Under the pieces are notes generated by a model. That model made no database searches. It was given only the letters and a program-made list of their open reading frames with translations, and was not told where the DNA came from. From Folioceros fuciformis (lineage: Eukaryota; Anthocerotophyta; Anthocerotopsida; Anthocerotales), in assembly GCA_049999805.1 (NCBI GenBank), contig JBNGIO010005925.1, forward strand, positions 37,673 through 101,672: a DNA stretch of 64,000 bases. The letters are read 5' to 3'. The position numbers and the translations under genes are program-made. How positions within the stretch are numbered: the stretch's first letter is position 1; each line of letters starts with the position of its first letter. Shown piece after piece: positions 36,333 through 46,492 of this stretch.

Positions 36333-37999
36333 TTAGGGCCACGGCCACTGTGCGCACGGGGCCCCGGGATCCTCAACAAACACGACACGACACGACACGA
36401 CACGACCCCGTCTCTTCTGTTCTGTTTCCTACATCTGTGCTTCACTCCTCCTCCCTTATGCTTCTGGGATACGCATGGCATCACCTACCCTCCCCTGCCC
36501 TGCTCCGGAACAGTACTCTATGTAGCTGCGAGAGGCGACGCGAGAGGTCCATCCAGGTGTGGAAGTTTGCGCCACACTGATCCACCTATGTATGTACTTA
36601 TACTAGGTACTGTATTGCCTGCACTCCACTGTGTAGCAGGCCTGCTCCAGGCACCGCAACAACTCTGGACACGTCCACTCCATGGCCTCTGCTCTCCACG
36701 CTCACTCGCAAACTCCCAACCTTCACCTCCCTGGATGGCCCACGCCAATCATGCTTTCCTTCACCACCAACGTTCCAATCCTTTTACATCGCTAACGGTT
36801 GTCCAATTGGGATTATGGAGAACCATACCCACCTTCGTGCCGGATCATCGCTTTGGCGTACCCCAAGCCCAAGCCCAACCCCAACCCCGATTGCCCAATC
36901 GCCATTCCAGTCCCAGTCCTTCCACCTTCCAACGGGACACTCGGTCAGGTACTACCTAGTAGCGTCACAGCAGGTTTGGTGAAGAGAAACAAGGGGCGGG
37001 GAACCCAGCCTTTTGGTTAACGGTGCCTTTCGCACATGGGGCCCGGTTGCTTCTTTAGCACATGGGGACGATTCATCACACACCATGTGTCAACGACTTT
37101 TCGGACTTCTGGAGACTTTGGAGCCCGTGGGGGCACCGTGCCTCTTGGGCCACCAATCTTACACCGTCAATTCTGACTTCCTTTTCTTGCTCAGCAGGTT
37201 CGCCGCACAGTGTTGTCTTGGGGGGTCCTGGTTTGAACCTGCCTCTCACGTCCGTGGTCAAAGCGCTTCCTTCTGGACGCTCATCATCGTCGTGGACGGG
37301 CTCTCCAAACTGGCTGTTGCCTCGGTGTACCACACCAAGAGCTTTCTGCTCTCCTGCTTAGAACCACTCTAAGCTTTCATCGTCAAATGGCTCAGCCAGA
37401 GGTTACTTTTCCATCTCACACAAGGAGGGCGTGACACCTGTTGGTCGAAGACTGATGTTTATGCTCGTTCAGGAGTTTACTGATGCTTCCTTGATGCAGG
37501 TTACTCGTGCACAAACCACTCTTCTCACCTGAGCTGAGCCACGTTGATGGTGTGCGGATGTCCCTCATGAAGTAAGCACCTCAGATGTGAAGTGTGCAAG
37601 TCTCGCGTTAAGTGAGCTACGGTGATGAACCATGGCACTCTCTCCTTTAAGCCTAGTCTTCCTCCCTGTGGATAGGATAGGCCCTCCCTCCCCCGCGCCA
37701 GCCTAGTCCTTCGCCACTACTCCACTACCACGAACGTACGGTCCAAACGCACTAACCGCTCTAGTCCGCCAGAGCTCAAACAACAGTTCCACTTCCTACC
37801 AAGAGTAAGGGAAGGAGACACCGGATTGCAGGAAGATTGCACATGTGGCAAGCAGAGGCCTCGTCGTTGGCCGGCATGGGCTCACGCATGGTAAAGTCTC
37901 TTGGGCAACACTTGCATCCGAAGCTACCTTCAGATTCAAGCGCCCGCATTGGGGAAAAGAATTGAGATGCCGAAGGTCTACCTAGTGTGTCGCAACGCA
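36333..37999. other. Spacer with a weak gypsy integrase relic
   Basis: Around 37230-37360 broken plus-strand frames read LNLPLTS followed by TLIIVVDGLSKLAVASVYHT, resembling the start of a gypsy integrase core (LPxS..I.VVVDRLSK). No other gene signal. The last part is the 3' flank of the FKBP gene. Confidence 0.4.
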
Positions 38000-39291
38000 T
38001 TATTCATCCTCGTTATCCAGCCCTGGGACGTATAGCAGCTTTACGTCGAAGATAACAGGGCTACTGGGTGGCACCCTCGGTCGCCCGGCAGCGGCAGATA
38101 AACCCTTGGGATATGCGAGCTGTTGTGGACAAGAAGCTTCTCCCAATGTCAGACTTTCAATGCACAGCCGCTGAATCAGACAACCTCAATGATGCACATG
38201 TATCACTAACCTCCCCAGGAATGTACAGTCGACGAATTCCACCGACCTTCATGGTTAGGAGACCCTCGTCTACTCCTTTAATGACCTGGTGCCCATGGGG
38301 AAAACGATCACGGGAGGGCTTACATGAGCATACGAGGTTCGTCATGTCAGCAGCAAGCTGGTGGTCACACACGAGAATCCTACCTGACCAGCACCAACCC
38401 GGAATATGTATGGGAACCCTTTTCCCAAAGAACTGCCACAAACAGAATCCAAGTTTCGTCAGGCCCACCTTCCAAGAGGCAGATGACCCAGTGATACAGC
38501 TGGGAAGCTGCCAGAGGCCGCTTCATCTACCTGTCAAAAACCTTCCCGGATGGTACCATCGCCACATAATTGGCCGCCACCTGCATGGCACTCACACCCT
38601 CCCACTCAGGCTGCGATGTACCCAGGATTGCACCCTCCTGCTTCAGGCGTGAAGTCAGGCATTACCTGAAACCCAACAGGAGGTGTCGGCCCGGTACCAA
38701 CAACGATATCCCTGTACTGCAAACCCGAGCTGGTTGTGGTGGTTGGGATCTGTGGCACACAATGTCAGGGTGGTCTCCAAACACACAGTGCAAGGAACAG
38801 GATGATGGGCTGCCGGCTCCGTATTCGGGAAAAAGCACAGGCTACGAGGAATGAAGCTCGAGGCTCACCATACATTTTCAAGCTCCTTTTCGCACTCGGT
38901 GTCGCAGAGCTTTTGAAACACCGGCTCGGGAATGGCGGCCTGGGAATCCCTCACGGCAACGCTACTGGCGGCCAAGAGTCCCAGCAACGGCACTGCCAGA
39001 GCCTCTCTGCGGTTGAATGCGCCGTTGGCTGCCTTGCCCGCATTTTCTGCCTCCAAGCCCGAGCTCAAGGAGCAATGCGGCTGGACGGATGGGCTAGCAC
39101 ATGGCCGGGCCCGGCTGGTTGCAGCACTGGGCAACGATGAGCACAATGGCTGGACCACCGTTGCCCCTGCACAAAGTGAATACGTCAGCTCCAAATCCGT
39201 GAAGAAAGAGCTCCGACTCATGAGAGGAAGGAAAGAAGAAACCACTACCGGCGGTGACCACGCGCAACAGCGACGACGAAGAGGCCGCCAT
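38000..39291 (-). CDS. FKBP16-3: Thylakoid-lumen FKBP-type peptidyl-prolyl isomerase, FKBP16-3-like
   Basis: Seven exons fit by phase on the minus strand: 39291-39249, 39166-38874, 38749-38666, 38580-38531, 38432-38384, 38285-38211 and 38119-38000, giving 237 residues. The N-terminus (MAASSSSLLRVV..) is a transit peptide followed by a twin-arginine lumenal signal, NRREALAVPLLGLLAASSVA, ending near DSQAAIP. The FKBP fold follows: TSSGLQYRDIVVGTGPTPPV, FPYIFRVGAGQVIKGVDEGL, TMKVGGIRRLYIPG, and SPVIFDVKLLYVPGLDNEDE at the C-terminus. Pattern and length match the lumenal FKBP16-3 of seed plants. Canonical aromatic active-site residues are only partly kept, as is common in lumenal FKBPs, so isomerase activity is not assured. 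Confidence 0.9.
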
Positions 39292-39916
39292 GTCAATCGG
39301 AAGCCGTCTATCCCCTTCACCTCATTCGAATCCCGCCGGGGCGGTACACAGCGAAAAAGATAAGACCGTGAGCTTCAGTATATGATCGTCATCCGCATCC
39401 CCATCCCTATCGTCACCGTCATTTATTTGTTCATCAAATCAAACACCCACATTGCCGTAAAACAATCTCCTATGCGTCCACACGACTGTGGCCGATGCTC
39501 GAAGGACATCCTCGTGGTGCCAGCTGAGTTGCTTCGGGAAATCCTTGCCATATTTTGAGATGCAGTCTTCCTCGTCTCCAGCCTTTGCATCAGCGCACTT
39601 GCATGTGTCTCCGGACCCGGTCTGCTGGGTCCTCGTGCCTCCGCAAGATTTTGTACCACAGCCACTCCCAATTCAGGACCAGCAGCAAGTCAGTTTTTTC
39701 CTGCCGTGCGGGGCGATGGCACCAGTCAAGGGTGCAACGTGTCGGATGTTTCCGGGTTTTTGCGACCCGGACAACGGATGCTTGCAGGAATACTGGGCAG
39801 GGCATGGAGGTGGGCAATTGTCGGGGGAAGAGGGCTTCCCTGTGGGCTCCCGGAGTTGGTCATGGCAATAGCAGGTCCTTCTCCTTCTGCAGTTCAGCGC
39901 TGTTTGCTGTGGCTTT
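39292..39916. other. Divergent spacer FKBP16-3 / PPR gene
   Basis: Promoters of both genes must lie here. A short plus-strand stretch near 39505-39560 reads VPAELLREILAIF before a stop, F-box-like but too short to call. Confidence 0.4.
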
Positions 39917-42754
39917 ATGTTGCTGACGTTTTCTGGATTTTGCCTCGTGACAAAGTCTCTGGGTGGGTGGGTGATAAACAGGGAAGGTTGGCCTGGAGGG
40001 CTTAACAGCAAGCTGTGTGACGAAGGAAGCCTCGATGCCGTGGTTCAGACTGTGGAGCTTGCGGTGGAAGCAGGAGTTGTTGTTGCCAGCGGTCTAGCTT
40101 CTCGTTTGTTGCAAAGATGTGGGAAGGAACAGAATTTGGTTCTTGGCAGACGGCTGCATGCCCTCATCGTGAAGTGTGGGTTGGAGGAGGATTCCTTTTT
40201 AGGGCACCACCTTATCCGCATGTTTTCTGCCTGTGGGAGTTTGGTGGAAGTGAAGGAGGTGTTTGAAAAGCTTCCTGCACCAGACAAGTTTGTATGGCCT
40301 GCAATCATATCAGCACATACTCGGCTTGGAGACGCTGGGCAGGCGATACAGCTGTATCACAGATTGCGAGAGTCTGGTGGAAAGGCTGATGATTATGTGT
40401 TTGTTGCCGTCCTCAACGCCTGTAGCAGTGCTGGAGCAGCTGCTGAGGGGAAGATGATCCATGCAGACGTTGTTGAATGTGGATCGGAGTCGAACGTATT
40501 TGTTGCCAATGCTGTCATCGACATGTATTGCAAATGTGGGAACCTGGTGGATGCATCGAATGTTTTCGACAGGTTGCAGAACAGGGATCTGGTGACGTGG
40601 ACGGCAATGATAACAGGGTATGCGCAGCAAGGTAGGGGCCAAGATGCCCTGCAGTTATTCCAGGAAATGCAGGAGGAAGACACACACCCGGACAAGGTTA
40701 CGGTTGTGACCATTCTGAAGGCTTGTTCTGGCGAAGAAGCTCTAGCTCAGGGCAAGGTGATACATTCCTACATCTTGAACACCGGTATGGAGTCGGATCT
40801 ATTTGTTAGCAGCAGCCTCATTGGCATGTATGTGAGGTGCGGAAGCGTTGAGTATGCTCGTGAGGTTTTTGATAGACTCCCGGTCAAAGATCTGGTGACA
40901 TGGACTTCCATGATTGCAGGGTATGCCCAGGCTGGTCACAGTGAGCAGTCGTTTCGTCTCTTCCTGAAAATGCAACAACAGGGCTTGCATCCTGACAAGG
41001 TCATGGTCCTGAGCATGTTCAAAGCATATTCAACCTCAGCAGCCCTAGAGATGGGGAAGTTGCTTCATGCAAGAATTACAGGCAGTAGTTTGGAGTCAGA
41101 TATTTCTATTTCTAGTACTCTCATTAACATGTACTCCAATTGTGACAGCATGGCAGACGCTTGCAAGGTATTCTATCGGTTGCCAAGCAAACATTTAGTG
41201 GCATGGACAGCTATGATTTCTGGATATGTGCAGCATGGAGGTGTCGATGAGGCTTTCAAGCTTTTCGCGATAATGCAGCGGGAAGGCGTAGTTCCTGACA
41301 AGGTCATACTTGTGAGCATGCTGAAAGCCTGTTCCAGTATCGCTGCTTCGGACCAGGGCAAAGTAATCCATGCTAGCATCGTGAAGTGTGGCTTTGAGTC
41401 TGATGTGATGGTTGGCAATGGCCTCATTGACATGTATAACAAATGTGGCAGCCTAGATATTGCCCGCAGTGTATTTGACAGGATTCCTAGAGATCTTGTG
41501 TCGTGGAACACAATGATTGCCGGTTATGTCCGTGATGGAGATCTCGAAGGTTCCCTCCATCTGTTGCACCAAATGCAGCAGGAGGGGCTGCGGCCAGACA
41601 AGTTCACTTTTGGGAGCATGCTGGCTGCATGTTCAACTGGACGTGCACTGGATCAGGGCAAGGCTATCCTTGCTTACCTTCGCAGAAGTGGTTTGGAGTT
41701 GGACCCACCTTTTAGCAGCATTCTCATCGATTTGTACGTCAAATGTGGGAGCCTAAGCGAAGGGATTATGCTGTTTGACAGATTGGCCGATAGGGATCTG
41801 ATGAGCTGGACTAAGATGATCGCAGGATATGTCCAGCATGGTAGGGGGCGGGAGGCGCTGAGTCTCTTTCGCAAGATGGAAATAGAGGGAGTCCTGCCGG
41901 ACGAACTGGCAGTCATAAGCATTCTCAAAGCCTGTCACACAGCAGCAAGCCTTGATGTGGGCAAGCTGGTACATTCCTACATTGAAAAGCGTGATTTTCT
42001 AGCAAACATGTTCATTGGCAGTGCCCTTATGCACATGTATGCCAAATGCGGGGATGTCAAGGATGCACGAGGGGTTTTTGATCGACTTCCAGAAAAATCC
42101 ATCGCATGCTGGAACACTATGATAGCAGCATATGCTCGGCATGGTGAGGGCCAGGTGGCTCTGCAGCTATTCCAGCAGATGCAAGAGGAGGGCAGTCCAC
42201 CAGATAGTGTGACATTTACTTGCCTGCTTTCTGCTTGCAGCCACAGTTGTTTAAGGGACGAAGGAATTCACCTTTTTCGGTCCATGTCTTCTGAGTACGG
42301 CATGATCCCTCAGATGGAGCACTACACTTGCATAGTCGATCTTCTTGGCCGATCGAGTTCTGTGGATGATGCAGAACAATTCATCCACAGGATTCCCATG
42401 CAACCGGACATTGTAGTATGGATGTCTCTTTTGGGCTCTTGCCGAACTCATCTTGATGTGGAAGTTGGAGAACGCACTTTTGACGCCATCCTGTTGTTAG
42501 ATTCAACGTGCTATGCAGCCTATGTCCTGATGGCAGACCTCTACCAAGCCGCAGGCAGGCCACAGAAGAGGGCAGAGATACGAAAGAGGATGCATATTGC
42601 AGGGGCCACGAAGCAGCCTGGTCGCTCTTGGATGGAAGTTGACAATGAGCGTCACAGCTTTGTGGCACACGACCAACAGCACCCCAAACGAAGGCAGATT
42701 CAAGACTACCTTCTTAGGCTCATAGAAGCGGTTGACGAGCCACAAAATCTGTGA
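39917..42754 (+). CDS. Pentatricopeptide repeat protein, PLS class with E-type C-terminus
   Basis: A single exon encodes 945 residues. From about residue 60 it is a continuous array of P, L and S motifs, seen as repeated LIDMYCKCGNLVDASNVFDR, DLVTWTAMITGYAQQG and ALQLFQEMQEEDTHPDKVTV-like blocks. After the array, MPMQPD-like IPMQPDIVVWMSLLGSCRTH, a GRPQKRAEIRKRM stretch and PGRSWMEVDNERHSFVAHDQ form E and E+ motifs. There is no DYW deaminase domain. PLS-class proteins bind organellar RNA and select sites for C-to-U editing, with a deaminase supplied in trans when DYW is missing. The first ~45 residues could carry targeting but are not a clear presequence, so a further 5' exon is possible. It is convergent with another PPR gene 91 bp away. 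Confidence 0.92.
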   Translation: MLLTFSGFCLVTKSLGGWVINREGWPGGLNSKLCDEGSLDAVVQTVELAVEAGVVVASGLASRLLQRCGKEQNLVLGRRLHALIVKCGLEEDSFLGHHLIRMFSACGSLVEVKEVFEKLPAPDKFVWPAIISAHTRLGDAGQAIQLYHRLRESGGKADDYVFVAVLNACSSAGAAAEGKMIHADVVECGSESNVFVANAVIDMYCKCGNLVDASNVFDRLQNRDLVTWTAMITGYAQQGRGQDALQLFQEMQEEDTHPDKVTVVTILKACSGEEALAQGKVIHSYILNTGMESDLFVSSSLIGMYVRCGSVEYAREVFDRLPVKDLVTWTSMIAGYAQAGHSEQSFRLFLKMQQQGLHPDKVMVLSMFKAYSTSAALEMGKLLHARITGSSLESDISISSTLINMYSNCDSMADACKVFYRLPSKHLVAWTAMISGYVQHGGVDEAFKLFAIMQREGVVPDKVILVSMLKACSSIAASDQGKVIHASIVKCGFESDVMVGNGLIDMYNKCGSLDIARSVFDRIPRDLVSWNTMIAGYVRDGDLEGSLHLLHQMQQEGLRPDKFTFGSMLAACSTGRALDQGKAILAYLRRSGLELDPPFSSILIDLYVKCGSLSEGIMLFDRLADRDLMSWTKMIAGYVQHGRGREALSLFRKMEIEGVLPDELAVISILKACHTAASLDVGKLVHSYIEKRDFLANMFIGSALMHMYAKCGDVKDARGVFDRLPEKSIACWNTMIAAYARHGEGQVALQLFQQMQEEGSPPDSVTFTCLLSACSHSCLRDEGIHLFRSMSSEYGMIPQMEHYTCIVDLLGRSSSVDDAEQFIHRIPMQPDIVVWMSLLGSCRTHLDVEVGERTFDAILLLDSTCYAAYVLMADLYQAAGRPQKRAEIRKRMHIAGATKQPGRSWMEVDNERHSFVAHDQQHPKRRQIQDYLLRLIEAVDEPQNL

Positions 42755-42845
42755 TACGCCAACTTCACAAGGCTTTTGCTCGCTGGGCAGTGCGTAACAC
42801 TTTGTACTTCAACATGAACATGATTCACTCCAGCTTTGTGCCAGA

Positions 42846-45554
42846 CTACAGTGCCAAAGGCGGACCATTTCCTGCCTCCTTCAACGCTGAGCTGAGCTGT
42901 TTCAACAAACCGTACAACTGTGCCTTTTGATCGTACCTGTGATCTCCCACACGAAACGTGTGTAGCTGTTGGTTGTTCTCAATCCAGCTTTGGCCAGCAC
43001 TCTTCCAGGAAGCACCTGACCTATGCCTTAACTCCTGTACTGCCAGTGCGTCCTCCAAAAGGCCTGCATTTGCATAGATGCTTGACATGAGTATGTAGGC
43101 TGCAGCTTCATTTGGCTCCACGCCCACAGCTTTATCGAAGGCACGCTTGGCCACGAGCACATTGGAATGCTTTCGGCATGCACTAAGCAGGCATAACCAA
43201 ACACACACATCGGGCTGTATCGGCATTTTGGATATCAGATCTTCTGCCTTACTGATGAGTCCAGCACGTGCAACAAGATCTACAACACAAACATAGTGCT
43301 CCAGGTTTGCAGAAATGCCAAAATTTCGAGTCATGATTCCGAAACACTCTAGTCCTTTGTCCACCATCCCGACATGACTGCATGCAGACAACAGAGCCAT
43401 GAATGTAACTTCGTCTGGCTCCAAGCCTGCAAGACGCATATCCTCGTAACACTGGAAACTTCGTTCATAGTCTCCCTGACGAGCATACCCAGCCAGTAGG
43501 GCAGTCCACGACACAACATCCGCTACAGGAATGGAATCGAACACAAGCTGTGCTGACACCATGCTCCCACATCGACCATAGGCATGAATCAAACTGGTTG
43601 CTATACGAAGACTGGAGCTAAACTTACTCAATATGATGCTCTGATGGATGCACACACACGTATCAAATGCTCCTGTATTGCTGCATGCTTCCAGTGCGGC
43701 AAGATATGTAGACTCGTCTGCTTCCACACCTTCCTCGTGCATTTGTGCATATAGTTGCAAAGCCTTTTCTCCTTGGCCCTGCTGAACGTACGCTGAGATC
43801 ATAGCATTCCATGACAAAAGATCTCGGTGGAACAGTTGCTCGAACACATACTCTGCATCATTTAACCTCTCACACCTCAGATAGAAAAAGATCAATGTGT
43901 TCTGGACAAAAACATCAGACTCCACACCCCTTGCAGCAGCTTGAGCATGAATTTGTTTCCCCCTTTGCAGGAACTCCACCTTGACACTTTGCCCCTGCAC
44001 AAGTATACCCGTGTCCCTTTCTGCAAGGCCGCCACATGCCTGGAGAACACTGACAAAGGTTCTACCGTTTGGCACGACACCTTCCTTTTGCATTTGACCA
44101 TAGAGATCCAACGCCTTATGCCCTTGGTCATGCTCAGCATAAGTTGCAAGCATCACATTCCACGAGACGTTGTCACGGCTGGACAATCTGTCAAATACCA
44201 GCTTCGAATCTAGAATGCTTCCGCACTTTGCATATGCAGCAATCAAACTATTAGAAACGAACACGTCGACTTGGAAACCCATCTTAGTAGCTTCAGCATG
44301 CAATCTCTTTCCCATATGAAGTGACTCCAGTTTGAAATTATGGCCATCTACAGGGAAGTCCTCCTCCTCTGCTGCAAGGGTACTGCATGCTTGAAGAACA
44401 CTGACAAATGTTCGATCATTTGGCCTTATCCCTTCCTCTTGCATTCTTGCATATATCTGCAAGCTATTTTCTCCTTGGCCATCCTGAGCATAGGCAGCGA
44501 GCAATGCAGTCCATGATACTACATCACGATGAGACAAGCTGTCAAAAACCTGTTGAGCATCCGGAATGCTCCCACACTTTGCATACATGCTTACCAAACT
44601 GTTACCGACATAAACATCTGAGTCAAACCCACGTTCCACAATTGCAGCATGCAACTTTCTTCCATGCCTCAATGACTCCAGTTTGATACATTGGTTCTGC
44701 ACTACAGTGCTTTCCTCCGCTTCTGCCAGAATGCCACATACTTGAAGAGCACTGACGAAAGTCCTATCATTTGGCGTGACACCTTTCAGCTGCATTTGAA
44801 AATACAGACCCAAGGCCTCAGTTCCTTGGCCCTGCTGCGCATAGGCTGCGAGCATTGCATTCCATGACACAACATCACGCTGTGACAATCTGTCAAACAC
44901 CTGTTTGGCATCGCGTATGCTCCCACACTTAGCATACATACTAACCAGAGTGTTGGCAACGAAAATGTCCTTTTCGAAACCATGCTTGAGAGCAGCTACG
45001 TGGATCCGTCTACCCTCCTCTAGATCCTCCAACCTGCTGCATGCTTTGAGTAAGCTCACAAAGGTGTACTTATCAGTTTTGATACCTTCTCCTTGCATCT
45101 GCTTATAGCAAGAAAGAGCATCTCTATATCGTCCAGCTTTGATATACCCTGAAATGATGGCAGTCCAAGAGAACACTGAACGGTATGACAATTTCCGAAA
45201 GAGTTGCACCCCAGCTGCAAGGCCTCCACAAGTCAAAAGTGTGGTCACGACAAGGTCGCCCAAAGCTTTGTCTAACTCCAGCCCGTACTTTTGCATATGA
45301 GCAAGCACAGTCCTTGCCTCGTCTAGTGATTTTCTTTTCATACATGCCTGCAGCAGGGATTTATACACAGGCACGGATGGAGCATTGCTCTCCTGATCCA
45401 TACGAACGAGGGCACACAGAGCCCTGTCCAGCTGTCCCTCCTTACAGAGAATCTCAATACCCCATGTATCTTCAGATTCGGCCCCAGTCCTGCACCAGCC
45501 CAACGATCTCAAAGCTCCAAATACTGCAGTCAAAGGTGGGGCAGACCAGCACAA
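42846..45554 (-). CDS. Pentatricopeptide repeat protein, PLS class with E-type C-terminus; 5' end unresolved
   Basis: The frame is open for 902 residues on the minus strand. It has PLS motifs from about residue 60 onward, such as LVSMYAKCGSIRDAKQVFDR and DVVSWNAMLAAYAQQGQG, then IQPDVCVWLCLLSACRKHSN and AGQSWIENNQQLHTFRVGDH as E/E+ motifs. No DYW domain is present. It probably acts in organellar RNA editing or processing. The open frame begins after an in-frame stop with no ATG; the first ATG is at 45401 (residue 52 of the frame). Either translation begins there or a short upstream exon supplies the start. Repeat-to-repeat identity within the gene is high, suggesting recent internal expansion. 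Confidence 0.9.
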   Translation of the reverse strand: MCWSAPPLTAVFGALRSLGWCRTGAESEDTWGIEILCKEGQLDRALCALVRMDQESNAPSVPVYKSLLQACMKRKSLDEARTVLAHMQKYGLELDKALGDLVVTTLLTCGGLAAGVQLFRKLSYRSVFSWTAIISGYIKAGRYRDALSCYKQMQGEGIKTDKYTFVSLLKACSRLEDLEEGRRIHVAALKHGFEKDIFVANTLVSMYAKCGSIRDAKQVFDRLSQRDVVSWNAMLAAYAQQGQGTEALGLYFQMQLKGVTPNDRTFVSALQVCGILAEAEESTVVQNQCIKLESLRHGRKLHAAIVERGFDSDVYVGNSLVSMYAKCGSIPDAQQVFDSLSHRDVVSWTALLAAYAQDGQGENSLQIYARMQEEGIRPNDRTFVSVLQACSTLAAEEEDFPVDGHNFKLESLHMGKRLHAEATKMGFQVDVFVSNSLIAAYAKCGSILDSKLVFDRLSSRDNVSWNVMLATYAEHDQGHKALDLYGQMQKEGVVPNGRTFVSVLQACGGLAERDTGILVQGQSVKVEFLQRGKQIHAQAAARGVESDVFVQNTLIFFYLRCERLNDAEYVFEQLFHRDLLSWNAMISAYVQQGQGEKALQLYAQMHEEGVEADESTYLAALEACSNTGAFDTCVCIHQSIILSKFSSSLRIATSLIHAYGRCGSMVSAQLVFDSIPVADVVSWTALLAGYARQGDYERSFQCYEDMRLAGLEPDEVTFMALLSACSHVGMVDKGLECFGIMTRNFGISANLEHYVCVVDLVARAGLISKAEDLISKMPIQPDVCVWLCLLSACRKHSNVLVAKRAFDKAVGVEPNEAAAYILMSSIYANAGLLEDALAVQELRHRSGASWKSAGQSWIENNQQLHTFRVGDHRYDQKAQLYGLLKQLSSALKEAGNGPPLAL

Positions 45555-46492
45555 AGAAACAAGGCCTACAAGGCATCAAAAGTCTTCCTACCTTTCACCT
45601 CCATAAGCACAGGGAGAGGTAGCAGCACAAAGACCCTTCATGCCATCGTTGGCCACGTCAACTAGCTGGAAGTCTAGACTGATCTTTGGAGCATGCAAGG
45701 TATTTGCCGGAAGTATTTTGCATTAGATTGGCAGGCCAATCCAAGCCTCAATGTGTGAAGAGAACACCCATGTCAAACGAAGGTGTAGAGGAACGACCAG
45801 TTGCAGAAAATGTTGGTGACTATCTGACGGCACCGGACGACGTGCTACCAAAGGCCTGCACCATGTGAATTTTTTAAACGTCTAAACTACTAATGGGCTT
45901 GGATGCCTTGTCCTTGGTATCCATTGGTTTCGTGTAGAGGAGGAGTTCGTCCTGAACAGCCTTTACACCAGGTTAAGGCATCAATTCGTGTGTTCATGTC
46001 ATCACATGCAGATGGTGACACCTTGTAGACTGGCGGGCGGGGGAACTGGGCAAGCTTGACAAACGCGAACTCCGTCTGCTATCTCTTCGACCGTGATCGT
46101 GAGAGATCCAGCATAACCGCTCCAGCGAGCAATTGGGCACGGAACGTCAGGTTGCTCTACGATTATGTAGTGTAGACCGGTGGACCGAGCGCAATGTTCT
46201 GTGATGACTTGACACGGTATGCACATGTTGAGTACATTCTAGCACAGAATCCCCTCGTTTTCTGTACTGCTTCTTTACCATCCATTTGTAGATACTCACA
46301 TGGCGACATCACTGTCACGAAAGAAACTGCTGCTCCTAGCCATATCCCGTTGAGTTTGAGAAATATTTAGATCACAGACTCTTGAGACGTTACAGAAGCC
46401 CTTCACAGTGGCAAAACTGCGATCCATATCGGCTGCGGGTCTGATGGTCGTCCTATGGCACTCTGTTTGATTGATCATTTGGTAGATCGGGA
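45555..46492. other. Spacer between PPR gene and TruB gene
   Basis: This holds the PPR 5' flank (to about 45.7 kb). At 46226-46002 a minus-strand frame of 74 residues (ARWSGYAGSLTITVEEIADG core) looks somewhat protein-like but matches nothing I know. No other signal. Confidence 0.35.

Noticed and set aside
36567-36959. Plus-strand 130-residue open frame rich in Pro and Gln
   Set aside because: Compositional openness in simple-sequence DNA (AAGCCCAAGCCC repeats); no domain, splice partner or stop-codon pattern of a gene.
39480-39871. Plus-strand 127-residue open frame and an F-box-like VPAELLREILAIF in another frame
   Set aside because: The F-box-like frame stops at once, no downstream repeats follow, and the other frame has no recognisable pattern; it lies in the divergent FKBP/PPR spacer.
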